Assembly: GCF_004564135.1 (NCBI RefSeq)
Contig: NZ_CP038255.1
Location: 2,405,501-2,469,500, forward strand
Reading direction: 5' to 3'
Origin: Terasakiella sp. SH-1
GTDB taxonomy: Bacteria; Pseudomonadota; Alphaproteobacteria; Rhodospirillales; Terasakiellaceae
Length of the DNA stretch: 64,000 bases
This document shows positions 16,985 to 27,887 of the stretch, piece after piece. The notes under the pieces are model-generated. The model was not told the origin of the DNA, searched no databases, and saw only the letters and a list, made by a program, of their open reading frames with translations. Numbering within the stretch: the first letter of the stretch is position 1; the number at the start of each line of letters is the position of its first letter. A program made the translations under genes and the position numbers.

Positions 16985-19819
16985 ATGACAAAACCCGATA
17001 CAGACCTGTATCCCCCCTTAATCAAGGCTGCACCAACAATTTTTGGTGTTCTCTTTGGTATCTCGATTGTCCTAATTTCCCTTATTCTTGAAATGTATGT
17101 CACGGGCTTAAGCTGGTCCTATAAGAACTTCATTCAAATCCACCAAAACAATCCTGTGCTTTTCATTATCGGCACAGCCCCTGTTATTCTGGGGGTGATG
17201 TTTTTCATCATCGGGCAACAACATTTCAAACTAAGGCAAAGTGTTGCTGAGACACAGCGCGAAAAGAAGCTTCTGCAAACCTTCATTGATACCGTCCCCG
17301 GTCATATCAATATGAAAGATGCCAGCGGGAACTATCTGTTGATGAACCAGTTCCAACGCGATTATTTCGGTTGGGAACCCCATGATATCATTGGGAAGTC
17401 AATCACTCCACACGCCGAAAATGCCAAAGAACACCATGCTGTTTTACAATCGCGCAAAACAGAAGTTTTTGAACGCGAACTCACAGATAAAAATGGCAAT
17501 AAGGACTGGTGGCTGCATTCGCGCTCCCCGATTTTAGATGAGCAGGGCCATGTGGCTTATGTGGCGACCAGCGCCTTGAATATTTCTGAACGTAAGCTTT
17601 ATGAACAAAAATATGCCCAAACGGCAAAAGAGCTGGAGGCGATTCTTGAAAATGCCTCGCTGGGGATTTTTGTTGTCTCAACGGCAAGCAGGGCCATTAC
17701 CCGCGTCAATAAACAGTTTGAAAATATGATGGGTTATAGCCGGGAAGAACTTCTCGGCCAGAACACCCGTTTATTTTATCTTTCCGACGAGGATTGGGCA
17801 GCTTTGGGGCAACGGGCTTACCCTAAACTGGCACAAGGCCAAACTCATCGTGAAGAAGTCCGCTGGCGCGATAAAGGGGGCTCTTTACACTGGATTATGC
17901 TGACAGGAGCCATCGTTGATCCGGACAATGGCGAAGATGCCATCTGGCTGATTGATGATGTGACTGCAAGACGCGAAGCCGAAGAAGCTGTGCGGCAAAA
18001 AGAAAAAGAATTACAACGCAAAACCGACCTGCTGGAAACAACCTTTTCCAATATCAGTCAAGGCATTGCCTTTGTGGACGAAGATTACAAGGTTGCCGTG
18101 TGTAATTCTGTCTTTTTGGATATGCTGGACTTCCCAAAAGAACTTGGGCGTGAAGGTACTCCTGTTGAAGAATTATTCAGATATCGGGCCCTGAAAGGCA
18201 ACTACGGCAGCGGAGATGTGGAAGAGTTTGTCAAAAAAAGGATGGAACGTACTCTTAGTGGGGACACTCATCATTTTGAATATGAACGAAGCAATGGGAC
18301 AACCCTGGAAGTCGTGGGCAAAAAAATGCCCTCTGGCGGTTTTGTAAATACCTATACCGATATTACCCAACATAAAAATGCACAGCAGCAGATTTCATCC
18401 CTGTTAAATCACGCCGACCAAGGGTTCCTGTCCTTTGGCCCAGATTTAATCGTTCACCCCCAATATAGCCTTGCCTGCACAAACTTCTTTGGCACAAAGC
18501 CCGCAAACCATAAGATTACAGACTTATTGGGCAACGGTTTTGATCAGGAATTTTTTGACAGTTGCATCCATCAGGTTTTTAACAGTCCGGACGAATTCCA
18601 GAAACAAATGTTTTTGGGCCTCTTGCCTAAAGAGTTTGGGTTTAATCAACAGTATTTCAGCGCCAGCTATCGTTTCATAGATGAGCGTCATTTGATGATG
18701 GTTCTGACCAATATCAGTGAAGAACGCCGTCTGGAAGAAGAATTAACCAGCAGCCATGATGAATTGAAAATGATCGTCAATTATGTCCGGGAACGTAAAA
18801 CCATTCAGGACCTGATCAACGATTTTCGCGTTTTTCTGGCCCGTCTGGAATGGTCCATAGAAGACGGCGGGCCTGACTGGCATGAAACCTATCGTCAAAT
18901 TCACACCTTCAAAGGACTGTTTATGCAGTTCTCCTTCCGCCACCTGACAGACGCTATTCACAGATCAGAAGATAATCTGCAAAAACTGTCAAAAGATCAT
19001 AAGCGCCAAGAGCTTGTTGATAGCGTGGATGCCAAAACTCTGTTCAAGGCACTTGATCTTGATTTGGCAATTATCGTTGATCAGCTTGGGGATGCGCATA
19101 TTGATCATCATTCAGCCCCGCAACATTACCTGTACCGCATGCAAAAACTGCAAAAGGCCCATCCACAGCTGGAACAAGATGACACATTCATCTCTCTTAT
19201 GGATGAGGTTAAAAAATCTCAGAAAAAAGAGATGAAGAATTTACTATCCCCCTATCTATCCGGTCTTGAATTGATCGCAGAAAAAGCAAACCGCAAAGTT
19301 GACGGGGTGGAATTTTGCGGGGATGAAATTTATGTCCATGCTGAAGAATACCGCCCGTTCCTCAAAAGCCTGATTCACGTTTTTAGAAATGCTGTCAAAC
19401 ATGGAATTGAAGAGACAGACAAGCGTATCGAAATCGGTAAACCCGAAGAAGGTAAAGTGACGTGCGAACTCTTAGATAAGCAAGACTTCTTTGAAATGAA
19501 AATTTCCGATGACGGCCATGGTATTGACGTAAATGCCATCACTAACAAAGCCATCTCTCTCGGCCTGATTGATCCAATAAAAGCCGAGGGGCTCAATCAT
19601 CAGGAGAAGATGATGCTGATCTTTCAGGACGAATTTTCAACCACTGAAGAAGCCAATGAATTGTCAGGACGTGGCATCGGCTTAAGTGCGGTAAAGAAAG
19701 AGTTAGATGACTTAAATGGATCAGTAAAAGTGGAAACCACTCCCTTACAGGGCACAAGTTTCACCTTTTCCCTCCCTTATGAGGCAGATCAAGCCCTCAA
19801 CGCAAACAGCAGTAACTAA
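16985..19819 (+). CDS. CheA-like PAS/Hpt sensor histidine kinase
   Basis: 944 residues: two membrane helices (about 15-37 and 57-78), three PAS domains (about 90-455), a further PAS-like module starting LLNHADQGFLSFGPDLIV, an Hpt domain with probable phosphorylated H640 in QIHTFKGLFMQF, and a CheA-type ATPase (HVFRNAVKHGIEE, DDGHGID, GRGIGLSAVKKEL). There is no ordinary HisKA H-box and no C-terminal CheW-like domain, so it is not a chemotaxis-array CheA. The last 480 residues closely parallel the kinase at 33258-35438. No receiver gene is directly adjacent; the CheY-like proteins elsewhere in the window are candidates. Confidence 0.9.
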   Translation: MTKPDTDLYPPLIKAAPTIFGVLFGISIVLISLILEMYVTGLSWSYKNFIQIHQNNPVLFIIGTAPVILGVMFFIIGQQHFKLRQSVAETQREKKLLQTFIDTVPGHINMKDASGNYLLMNQFQRDYFGWEPHDIIGKSITPHAENAKEHHAVLQSRKTEVFERELTDKNGNKDWWLHSRSPILDEQGHVAYVATSALNISERKLYEQKYAQTAKELEAILENASLGIFVVSTASRAITRVNKQFENMMGYSREELLGQNTRLFYLSDEDWAALGQRAYPKLAQGQTHREEVRWRDKGGSLHWIMLTGAIVDPDNGEDAIWLIDDVTARREAEEAVRQKEKELQRKTDLLETTFSNISQGIAFVDEDYKVAVCNSVFLDMLDFPKELGREGTPVEELFRYRALKGNYGSGDVEEFVKKRMERTLSGDTHHFEYERSNGTTLEVVGKKMPSGGFVNTYTDITQHKNAQQQISSLLNHADQGFLSFGPDLIVHPQYSLACTNFFGTKPANHKITDLLGNGFDQEFFDSCIHQVFNSPDEFQKQMFLGLLPKEFGFNQQYFSASYRFIDERHLMMVLTNISEERRLEEELTSSHDELKMIVNYVRERKTIQDLINDFRVFLARLEWSIEDGGPDWHETYRQIHTFKGLFMQFSFRHLTDAIHRSEDNLQKLSKDHKRQELVDSVDAKTLFKALDLDLAIIVDQLGDAHIDHHSAPQHYLYRMQKLQKAHPQLEQDDTFISLMDEVKKSQKKEMKNLLSPYLSGLELIAEKANRKVDGVEFCGDEIYVHAEEYRPFLKSLIHVFRNAVKHGIEETDKRIEIGKPEEGKVTCELLDKQDFFEMKISDDGHGIDVNAITNKAISLGLIDPIKAEGLNHQEKMMLIFQDEFSTTEEANELSGRGIGLSAVKKELDDLNGSVKVETTPLQGTSFTFSLPYEADQALNANSSN

Positions 19820-19904
19820 ATCTGGTAACGAAGAGACAGATTCTGGTTTCTTTTTAGGCATAGTTTTGCTATCACCCCCTCAGATTTAAGGAACCATCTG
19901 GAAA

Positions 19905-19924
19905 ATGTTGGTCAGCGTCAACAT
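19905..19924. promoter_or_regulatory. Short inverted repeat in the gap leader
   Basis: ATGTTG (19905-19910) and CAACAT (19919-19924) form a 6-bp inverted repeat with an 8-base centre, about 50 bases before the gap start. It could be an operator or a leader hairpin; nothing else supports either. Confidence 0.3.
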
Positions 19925-19976
19925 CTCCGGGTTGGAAACTTCGCATGCACTTTTATAGTCACAGGAGATAATGAGC

Positions 19977-21416
19977 ATGACTGATTCAAGCGTAACGCAC
20001 TTTGAAAATTGGAAAGAGCAGCAAAGTGCCGCTGAACAGATGATTCCGTTGGTGGGCAAGTTGTACCGTGAAAACGGCGTAACAATCCGTGTCTTCGGTC
20101 GCCGCATTCAAAACCACAACACAATCGACATTCTCAAAGCACACCGCTACTCCAACCAGATGGTCGGTGAATATCTTGACGTGACAAAAAGCCTTGAGCT
20201 GCTGCAAGTCATGGTCGGTATGGACCTGGCACCAGCACGCGTTGACATCGGCAAGCTGTGCTACGCTTTCATGAAAAACGGTGGCGATGCACAAGCCTTC
20301 ATCAATGAAGAACTGTCTTCTATCAACACAGGGAAAGGCACTGCCCTGGAAGAGCCACAAGACGTGGTTCTTTACGGTTTTGGTCGGATCGGCCGCCTGC
20401 TGGCCCGCATGATGATCGAACGTGTGGGTGCCGGTAACAAAATGCGCCTGCGTGCCATCGTTGTTCGTGGCGGTAAAGAAGGCGATTTGCAAAAACGTGC
20501 AAGCCTGCTGCGTCGCGACTCTGTTCATGGTTCCTTCAACGGCTCTATTGATGTGAACGAAGAAGAAAGCGCAATCATTGCAAATGGCGTGTACATCAAA
20601 GTAATCTACGCGAATTCTCCGGCTGACGTGGACTACACGGAATACGGCATCAAAAATGCACTGGTCGTGGACAACACAGGCATGTGGCGTGATGAAGAAG
20701 GTCTGGGCCAGCACGTTGCATGTAAAGGGGCTTCTAAAGCCCTGCTGACTGCACCGGGCAAAGGCAACATCAAGAACATCGTTTATGGTGTAAACCACGG
20801 CGATATCGAAGCCTCTGACACCATCTTGTCTGCGGCGTCCTGTACAACAAACGCCATCACACCGGTTCTGAAAGTTCTGGACGACGAATATGGTGTTGAA
20901 AACGGCCATGTTGAAACCATCCATGCCTATACCAACGACCAAAACCTGATCGACAACTACCACAAAGGTGATCGTCGTGGTCGTGCGGCTGCCATGAACA
21001 TGGTTCTGACATCTACTGGTGCAGCCTCTGCTGTTGCCAAATGTCTGCCGCAAATGAAGGGCAAGCTGACAGGTAATGCGGTTCGCGTTCCAACACCGAA
21101 CGTTTCCATGGCGATTTTGAACCTGAACCTGAAAAAAGAAACAAATGTTGAAGACATGAACGCGTTTTTGCGTGATGTGTCCCTGAACTCTTCTTTGCAG
21201 GATCAAATCGACTACACAGCTTCTACAGAAGCGGTTTCCACTGACCTGGTGGGCAATGTTCACGCCGGTGTGGTTGACTCTCAAGCCACAATCGTGGATG
21301 GCAACCGTCTGGTTCTCTACGTTTGGTATGATAACGAAGCTGGCTACAGCGCACAGGTTATCCGTATGATGCAAGACATCGCCGGCCTGAAAATGCCGAC
21401 TGTTCCTGCGGAATAA
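19977..21416 (+). CDS. gap: Glyceraldehyde-3-phosphate dehydrogenase, long form
   Basis: 479 residues from ATG 19977. An ATG two codons earlier sits only 3 bases from the AGGAG site, whereas 19977 is 9 bases away. The enzyme converts glyceraldehyde-3-phosphate to 1,3-bisphosphoglycerate. After an N-terminal extension of about 125 residues come the NAD-binding start VVLYGFGRIGRLLARMM, the catalytic cysteine in SAASCTTNAITP, HAYTNDQNLID and the C-terminal WYDNEAGYSAQVIRM. Typical GAPDHs have about 335 residues; this ~480-residue form is a known separate subfamily. It is a monocistronic gene ended by a strong terminator. Confidence 0.95.
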   Translation: MTDSSVTHFENWKEQQSAAEQMIPLVGKLYRENGVTIRVFGRRIQNHNTIDILKAHRYSNQMVGEYLDVTKSLELLQVMVGMDLAPARVDIGKLCYAFMKNGGDAQAFINEELSSINTGKGTALEEPQDVVLYGFGRIGRLLARMMIERVGAGNKMRLRAIVVRGGKEGDLQKRASLLRRDSVHGSFNGSIDVNEEESAIIANGVYIKVIYANSPADVDYTEYGIKNALVVDNTGMWRDEEGLGQHVACKGASKALLTAPGKGNIKNIVYGVNHGDIEASDTILSAASCTTNAITPVLKVLDDEYGVENGHVETIHAYTNDQNLIDNYHKGDRRGRAAAMNMVLTSTGAASAVAKCLPQMKGKLTGNAVRVPTPNVSMAILNLNLKKETNVEDMNAFLRDVSLNSSLQDQIDYTASTEAVSTDLVGNVHAGVVDSQATIVDGNRLVLYVWYDNEAGYSAQVIRMMQDIAGLKMPTVPAE

Positions 21417-21458
21417 TTCATTTTACAGCCCTGATCTAAAGGGCATGATTTGAAGAAT

Positions 21459-21498
21459 ATATGGCCTCCCCTTTTTATTGGGGAGGCCATATTTTTTG
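21459..21498 (+). terminator. Rho-independent terminator of gap
   Basis: A perfect 13-bp stem (arms 21459-21471 and 21480-21492, core GGCCTCCCC/GGGGAGGCC) with an 8-base loop, followed by a T-run, lies 43 bases after the gap stop. One of the strongest terminators in the window. Confidence 0.95.
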
Positions 21499-21688
21499 CA
21501 TCTTATAGGAAGGTTGCAGCCACCGAAGGCATATGACAGAATAAAATAACGTTCGTGATACAAAAAGACACCCGTTAAACCCCTTAAGTATCCGGCCCCA
21601 ATTGAGAAACAGGAAATCCCCACGTATAAATTAACAAATATACACATATAGCAAGAATAACTTGTATTGATTTTAAACGGTGGCATTC

Positions 21689-23941
21689 ATGAAGCTTACC
21701 CATAAACTGACAATCCTGTTTCTCGGCGGTTATATACTGCTGGGCATTGCCAGTTATGTGGGCAGTAAATTTGTCAGCGATAATATTGAAACCATCATCC
21801 ATAACGGCACGCCAAAAATCAAAAATGGCATGGAGATGGAGATCAATCTAAACGAGGCATCTTCGGCCCTGCATTATTACATGCTAACCGCCTCAAAAAA
21901 TGCACTGGCTTCCTTTAAAAAGCATGCCAAAAATTTTGAAAAAACCGTTGAACAATATAAGCGCCTCACCCTTTCTGAACGTGAAAAAGAGCTGCTGCAA
22001 ATTATTCAACAAAAGTTTGTTCAATTTAATGAAGTCGCTTCTATCCTGATTAAAAAGAACGACCTTCAATCCCAACAAATGAAAGAACGTGATCGTATTC
22101 TTGGCAATGAGATTCAAATTCTCATGCAGGATGTCCTGCAAAAAGGCCAGCAGATCACCAAATACACCCTAAAAGACCATATCCTTGTGGAGATGCAGGT
22201 TAATCTGCAAGAAATCATTTCTGCGGTGCGTGCCTATTTATTGCGCCATGATGAAAAGCTGAAACAGGATGTGGCCCAAAGTGCTGAAAACTTCAGCCTG
22301 TGGAAAGCACGCATCCTCACCCTGCCCTTAACCCATGATGAACGCCGCAAAATTGGTGTGGTCAATTTCCTCTTCACAGAAATTGAAAAATTAAGCCTGC
22401 AAATCCTCACCCTTGAAGATGAGAAAACACAGCTCGTCCAAGAGTTGGGAGACATCAACGAGGAAATGGAAGAACTGTTTGATGACGAACTGCTGGTTGT
22501 TTCTTTCCAGCAGGCCCATCAGGCAGAAGAAGCCGCGCTGAAAACCATTACCAGCATGCGCGATATCAATATCCTCATTTTGATTTTTGGCGTCCTGCTG
22601 GTCAGTTTTGTATCACGCCCGATCCTGAAAGCCATTCGTGAGCTGACCCTTGCCACCGGAAAGGTCAAAGAAGGCGAGACCGTTAATATCGAAGTAACCT
22701 CCCGTGATGAATTGGGCGAACTGGCCTATGCCTTCAATCACATGTCAAAAGAGCTGCATACCCAAAAAGAAAAACTCATTGCCGCCAAAGAAGACGCCGA
22801 AACAGCCAATAATACAAAGTCTGAATTTCTCGCAGCCATGAGCCATGAAATCCGCACACCGCTAACTGGTATTATGGGCTTTTCAGATCTCTTGCTTCAG
22901 GATGATATCCCTGCCAACAGCAAGAACAAGGCCCAGCGGATTAAGACCTCAACAGAAGCCCTGTTCAGAATTTTGAATGACATTCTGGATATGTCAAAAC
23001 TGGAAGCCGGTAAGTTTGAAATTGAACGGGTTGATTTCAAACTGAAAGATTTGGTTGAACATGTCAGCGGCATGTTTGAAAAAAGCCGTAAAGGCGACCA
23101 GCATGTCACTTGTGAACTCCTGTTCAGTGACGATTTCCCCGCAACAGCCCATTCCGACCCGACCCGCCTGCGTCAAATTTTGCTCAATCTGGTCGGCAAT
23201 GCCTTTAAATTTACACATGATGGCAGCGTTACCATTGACTGTAAGCTTGTTGAAGGCACAATGCTTCAATTTTCAATCATTGATACTGGCATCGGTATTG
23301 ATGAAGAAACATTAGCCCGCCTGTTCACTTCCTTTACCCAGGCTGATGCCTCTATCTCCAGACGCTATGACGGCACCGGGCTTGGCCTTGCGATTTCCAA
23401 AAGTCTCATCACCCTGCTTGGGGGTAAAATCACCGTTCAAAGCGATGAAGGTGTTGGCAGTACCTTTAGCTTCACCCTGCCCTATATCGAAGCGGCCGCT
23501 GACTTTGACGGATCCAGAGAACAGGCCAAAGCCAGTGATTTCAAAGCCACACGTCCGCTCAATATTTTGCTGGCCGAAGACAACCGGGTCAATCAGCATA
23601 TTATCTTCAAATTTATGGAAGCCTACGGCCATAAAGTCACAATTACCCAGAATGGTCAAGAAGCCGTTGAGGCCCATCAGGCACAAAACTTCGACCTGAT
23701 TTTAATGGATGTCCGCATGCCGGAAATGGATGGGCCTGAGGCCACACGCACCATCCGCAATCTGCCTACGGGTAAGGCAGATATTCCCATCATTGCGGTA
23801 ACAGCTGATGCGATCAAGGAACATATTGATGGCTATTACAATGCCGGGATGAATGCCTTTGTTCCCAAACCCTTTGACTGGGTCCAAACCATCAAGACCA
23901 TCAATGATGTGTTGGGTGAAGAAATTCACATTCTGAAATAA
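21689..23941 (+). CDS. Hybrid sensor histidine kinase with C-terminal receiver
   Basis: 750 residues from ATG 21689, which has GGTGG 5 bases upstream (a GTG three codons earlier is less likely). Order: membrane helix (about 7-28), a long helical periplasmic region (about 35-285), second helix (about 290-307), HAMP ([18 protein letters not shown]), HisKA with H386 in [16 protein letters not shown], an ATPase ([30 protein letters not shown]), and a receiver with phospho-acceptor about D674 in [14 protein letters not shown]. No Hpt or output gene is adjacent; it is convergent with the PAS-GGDEF-EAL gene, so its partner is unknown. Confidence 0.94.
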   Translation: MKLTHKLTILFLGGYILLGIASYVGSKFVSDNIETIIHNGTPKIKNGMEMEINLNEASSALHYYMLTASKNALASFKKHAKNFEKTVEQYKRLTLSEREKELLQIIQQKFVQFNEVASILIKKNDLQSQQMKERDRILGNEIQILMQDVLQKGQQITKYTLKDHILVEMQVNLQEIISAVRAYLLRHDEKLKQDVAQSAENFSLWKARILTLPLTHDERRKIGVVNFLFTEIEKLSLQILTLEDEKTQLVQELGDINEEMEELFDDELLVVSFQQAHQAEEAALKTITSMRDINILILIFGVLLVSFVSRPILKAIRELTLATGKVKEGETVNIEVTSRDELGELAYAFNHMSKELHTQKEKLIAAKEDAETANNTKSEFLAAMSHEIRTPLTGIMGFSDLLLQDDIPANSKNKAQRIKTSTEALFRILNDILDMSKLEAGKFEIERVDFKLKDLVEHVSGMFEKSRKGDQHVTCELLFSDDFPATAHSDPTRLRQILLNLVGNAFKFTHDGSVTIDCKLVEGTMLQFSIIDTGIGIDEETLARLFTSFTQADASISRRYDGTGLGLAISKSLITLLGGKITVQSDEGVGSTFSFTLPYIEAAADFDGSREQAKASDFKATRPLNILLAEDNRVNQHIIFKFMEAYGHKVTITQNGQEAVEAHQAQNFDLILMDVRMPEMDGPEATRTIRNLPTGKADIPIIAVTADAIKEHIDGYYNAGMNAFVPKPFDWVQTIKTINDVLGEEIHILK

Positions 23942-23947
23942 GGCTAT

Positions 23948-26692
23948 TTAAAGATCGTGCAAAGGCGGATTTTCACACCATTTAACCAGCTCATGTAATT
24001 CCATCGGCTTGGCAAAATAATAGCCCTGCACCTCATCACACCCTTCGGCCTGTAAGAAATCAATCTGCTCTTTCTTCTCTGTTCCTTCAGCGATCACATC
24101 CAAGTTCATGGCCTTGCCCAAAGAAATAACGGTTTTGACAATAGCACGGCTTTGATCATTTTCAGAAATAAAGCGAATAAAGCTCTTATCGACTTTCAGC
24201 TGATCCAAGGGGAATTTCGCCAGATAGGCCAAAGACGAATGCCCGGTCCCAAAATCATCAACGGAAATTCTAAAGCCCAATGATTTCAGCTTATTAAGCT
24301 GCCCTAAAGCCAGGTCCAAATCTTCCATGATGGAACTTTCCGTCACTTCCAGTTCCAGACAGGCAGGATCAATCTTATGATCCTTAAGCAGCTTTTCCAG
24401 ACTGGGTAACAAATAATCCGATACCAAAAAGTTCGCTGAAATATTGATCCCCATACGCACAGTCGGCAAAGTCTGTTGCAGGGTTTTCAGGTCCTGCACA
24501 CAACGTTCATTCGTCCATTGGCTTAACTGGGAAATGAATTCCGAGACTTCCAGAACCGGGATAAATTCCCCCGGTGAAATAAAACTGCCATCGGGACGAC
24601 GCCAACGCATCAAGGCTTCCACCCCAACGACGTCACGGCTTTTCAGGGATATTTGCGGCTGATAGACCATATAGATCTCACCATTTTCCAACGCCTGTTC
24701 CACCGAATGTAAAATCATCGTGCGGCGAGACACATTTTGCAAAATACCACTTTCAAACCGAATAAGGGTACTGCCACTCATTTTGGAACTTTCAAGCCGG
24801 CTTAATTCAAGGTAGCGATTGATATCGTCTGTCGTCCTCTTATCGGCACTGAGCGCTTGTAAGTCATCAGGATAGACCAGCGCCCCACACGAGGCACTTA
24901 CCTTTAACAAGTTCTCGTCAACTTCAAAGGCATGATGAAACACCTTTTGAATTTTTGCAGTAATCTGATTTACATAATCATCTGCATGATCTTCTGTGAA
25001 CAGCACAATGCCAAAACGATCCCCCCCGATTTTGGCAATCAATTCAGCCTCACTCAGTTCCCTTTTTAAGCGTTCTGCAATTGTGCAAATTAAGCGATCA
25101 CCATATTCCCAACCAAACGCCCCATTAATTTCAACCAGACCGCTAACCCCAAGGTCAATAATCACCAGCTTGCCAAAATCATCAAACTGGTCAATTTCAG
25201 CCTGCATGCTTTTAATCAGTTCATTAAACTGCATTAGGTTCGGCAGTTTGGTTAAGGTATCCACATAAGCCAATTGATGAATGCGACGTTCCGCATTCTT
25301 AATCTCGGTAATATCGGTGCGTGCCGACACATATTTATGGATCGCCCCTTTTTCATTTCTAAAGGGCATAATGGTGGAATAGACCCAATAAAGTGATCCA
25401 TCCTTACGACGGTTTGTCACTTCCCCATGCCAAATTTTGCCTGATGAAATTTCTTGCCACATTTTCTTCCAGAAAACGCTAGAATGCATATTGGACTTCA
25501 CCAAATTATGCTTATTCCCCAAAAGCTCTTCGAGGCTGAACCCGCTTGTCTTGCAGAATTTTTCATTGGCATAGGCAATGCGACCCGCCGCATCTGTCAT
25601 GGAAACCAGGGCATGTTCATCCAGTAATTTCTTAAATCCATTGACCTCTTCAATCGTTTGTTCCAGTTGCAGGTTGGTTTCTTCCAACTTGCGCTTGGCT
25701 TGATTGAGTTCGGACATATCCGTAATGGTCAGAATATATTTTTGCCGCCCTTGGGTGTTCAAGGGTTGGACCTCCACCAAAACAGGTTTTCTGGAAAAGG
25801 ACTCATCCTGACTTTCAATGGTAAACTGCCCCATATTGCCAGAGAGAACATCAAGGAAAGCGGGCATATCTCCGATACTGCCAAAGATATCCAGCAACGA
25901 AAACTTTTTGTCCTGACATTGAATAGCCCCAAAAATCTCTTTGGTTTTTTCATTATATTTTTCAACCATTCCATCGCGGTTCACAACCAAGAGCCCGCAA
26001 GGCAGGCCGGAGGTAATGGAATCCAGATAAAGGGCTTTCTTTTCAATTTCGCCAAATAATCGTCTGAGATTACTCAGCAAAAACCCGGCAACAAACAGCA
26101 AGATGAAAACCCCAACCAGCCCGACAATCACCACCATCTTGCCGCCGCTAATGGCATTGGTTAATTCACTGTGGCCTTGTTCAATGCCTTTTTCAATCCC
26201 TCTGGAAATGATCTCCATTGCTTCAAAGGCCGGGGTATCATCTACCTTTACAATTCTGTCAATATCCGTCACAGCACGCCCCCCGGCAATCGCAGCCTTA
26301 ACCATGACGGTCATATTTTGATAGGCCCGCAGCACTCTGGCAATATCTTGCAGGGCGTCTTTTTCAGCTTGTGTCTTTAGGTGGACTTCCAGTTCTGCAA
26401 TGGCGATTTTTGCTTTTTCTGCACTTTTGCGCGCCGCATTATAATATTTTTCATCATGGCGAATAACGTAATTTTTAAAATGGTGGATCACACCGCCATA
26501 GCCCAAAGCACTCTTTAAATCCGCCAGATGGTTGGCGCGATGAAATGTATCATCTGCATATGTGGTCCAGGATCGGCTGATCCGGTTAAAATCATCATAT
26601 GCCTTTGTTCCAATAACCAAAGACCCCAAAGCCAAAGCGACAATCAACAGAATTGAGATCTGATATGTTTGTTTTTCCGTCAGACTTATCAT
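23948..26692 (-). CDS. Membrane PAS-GGDEF-EAL protein, predicted c-di-GMP phosphodiesterase
   Basis: 914 residues from ATG 26692. It has an N-terminal helix, a helical periplasmic sensor region, a second helix (about 185-207), two PAS domains (the second Aer-like: NEKFCKTSGFSLEELLG), GGDEF and EAL. The GGDEF signature reads GGDRF (about residue 556), so cyclase activity is doubtful. The EAL catalytic set looks complete: EALMRW, NIS, EVTES, DDFGTG, LKVDKSF, AEGTE and VQGYYFAKP, so it should hydrolyse c-di-GMP to pGpG. It is convergent with the hybrid kinase (6-base gap). Confidence 0.92.
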   Translation of the reverse strand: MISLTEKQTYQISILLIVALALGSLVIGTKAYDDFNRISRSWTTYADDTFHRANHLADLKSALGYGGVIHHFKNYVIRHDEKYYNAARKSAEKAKIAIAELEVHLKTQAEKDALQDIARVLRAYQNMTVMVKAAIAGGRAVTDIDRIVKVDDTPAFEAMEIISRGIEKGIEQGHSELTNAISGGKMVVIVGLVGVFILLFVAGFLLSNLRRLFGEIEKKALYLDSITSGLPCGLLVVNRDGMVEKYNEKTKEIFGAIQCQDKKFSLLDIFGSIGDMPAFLDVLSGNMGQFTIESQDESFSRKPVLVEVQPLNTQGRQKYILTITDMSELNQAKRKLEETNLQLEQTIEEVNGFKKLLDEHALVSMTDAAGRIAYANEKFCKTSGFSLEELLGNKHNLVKSNMHSSVFWKKMWQEISSGKIWHGEVTNRRKDGSLYWVYSTIMPFRNEKGAIHKYVSARTDITEIKNAERRIHQLAYVDTLTKLPNLMQFNELIKSMQAEIDQFDDFGKLVIIDLGVSGLVEINGAFGWEYGDRLICTIAERLKRELSEAELIAKIGGDRFGIVLFTEDHADDYVNQITAKIQKVFHHAFEVDENLLKVSASCGALVYPDDLQALSADKRTTDDINRYLELSRLESSKMSGSTLIRFESGILQNVSRRTMILHSVEQALENGEIYMVYQPQISLKSRDVVGVEALMRWRRPDGSFISPGEFIPVLEVSEFISQLSQWTNERCVQDLKTLQQTLPTVRMGINISANFLVSDYLLPSLEKLLKDHKIDPACLELEVTESSIMEDLDLALGQLNKLKSLGFRISVDDFGTGHSSLAYLAKFPLDQLKVDKSFIRFISENDQSRAIVKTVISLGKAMNLDVIAEGTEKKEQIDFLQAEGCDEVQGYYFAKPMELHELVKWCENPPLHDL

Positions 26693-26783
26693 TACATACG
26701 CCAAAATAAAGACACTAAACTTCCACCGTCCTTTATCAAAGCATCAAGCACTTAAGAAAAGATAAATAAAGCTGCCAAGCCCC

Positions 26784-27689
26784 TTAATAAATCAACTCTT
26801 CGAGGTATCGGCGTGCGAAATTCAACTCTCGCCAAACATGGGTCGGGGTTGCATGGTTTTCACCACCAGGCAATCTGAAGGTACCCCCGCCCCCAATTTG
26901 GTGGCGTACCTCGATTAAGTCAGCCAATAAAATACCACAGGTCTTATTCACAATTCGAGGTGTAATAAATTCTTTGGACAAAAGCGGGGCTGTCACCCCC
27001 CCTTCAATCTCAATCCCATTGGCAAGAACATAACGGCGCAGACCTGTAATCAGCTTATTGGCTTCACGATAGACATGGATCGGCATTTTCGGTGTCAATA
27101 AATCCACCGGGGATTTCTCGACACTGGGGCAAACCTCGCTGGCACACAGGCTTCTGACCACCTGACTAATTGCCATCACCCGGCGCAATACATTTTTAGG
27201 CAGAACCGACGGGCTCCCAATGGAGAGCATAAAGTTTTCAATACGCTCCATCACCGCATAATGGTCTCGTGGTCCCCGTTTATTTTCCGGAATTGTGCTA
27301 TGATCCACCATCAAATCATTTGCTGCTAGGATAAGTTCCAGTTTTGCATCAATGCCTTGAAGCAAAACCACAATGTCATCCTCGTTATATTTTTTGAAAT
27401 GTAAGATTTGCCTTTCCTCAACCTCTTCCCCATGCATTTTTAAAAAGGCACTTAAATGACGATCCACATCAATGGCGCGATGAAAGGTGTGGCGGATTTG
27501 CATTTTATGGGAACATTCCGTGCAATAGCCATCAACAACTACCCCTTTGGTCCGCATCGCACGAATAACCGTCACAATATGATGCGTCAGCTCATTGGTC
27601 AGATAAGACAGGTCAGAATCATCTTGTGCAAAGGCAGGGACCTTGACCAAAAAACAAAGAGAAACCGTAATGGCGAAAATAAAACGCAT
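26784..27689 (-). CDS. Exported protein of unknown function
   Basis: 301 residues from ATG 27689, which has GAGG 6 bases upstream. A clear signal peptide is present (MRFIFAITVSLCFLVKVPAFA, cleavage after AFA). The mature part is mostly helical and has cysteine pairs (YCTECSH, LCASEVCP) that could form periplasmic disulphides. I see no known domain. It is read in the same direction as the PAS-GGDEF-EAL gene 91 bases downstream, and could be its periplasmic partner, but that is inference from position only. Confidence 0.72.
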   Translation of the reverse strand: MRFIFAITVSLCFLVKVPAFAQDDSDLSYLTNELTHHIVTVIRAMRTKGVVVDGYCTECSHKMQIRHTFHRAIDVDRHLSAFLKMHGEEVEERQILHFKKYNEDDIVVLLQGIDAKLELILAANDLMVDHSTIPENKRGPRDHYAVMERIENFMLSIGSPSVLPKNVLRRVMAISQVVRSLCASEVCPSVEKSPVDLLTPKMPIHVYREANKLITGLRRYVLANGIEIEGGVTAPLLSKEFITPRIVNKTCGILLADLIEVRHQIGGGGTFRLPGGENHATPTHVWRELNFARRYLEELIY

Positions 27690-27887
27690 AAAAACCTCGT
27701 AGATTCTTATCACGAATGTATATGATTTACATTTGAAGGAAAGAAAAGTTTTCTTAAATTTTCACTTTTTGACCAAATAGACAATTATAGCTACAGCATC
27801 TTTATACAGATCAATTCTCAGATTGAAATCTCCCATAAAGCTGCCTACAATCCGCATCCCCTCAAGATAAAGAAACAACAGGTAACA

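Noticed and set aside
19819-19855. AATCTG/CAGATT stem followed by TTTTT after the CheA-like kinase gene
   Set aside because: The stem is 6 bp with a 12-base loop and the T-run is offset by 8 bases, so termination is possible but not supported.
19986-21374. Open 462-codon frame on the minus strand
   Set aside because: It is antisense to gap, whose protein is an unmistakable GAPDH; the translation of the other strand has no family features.
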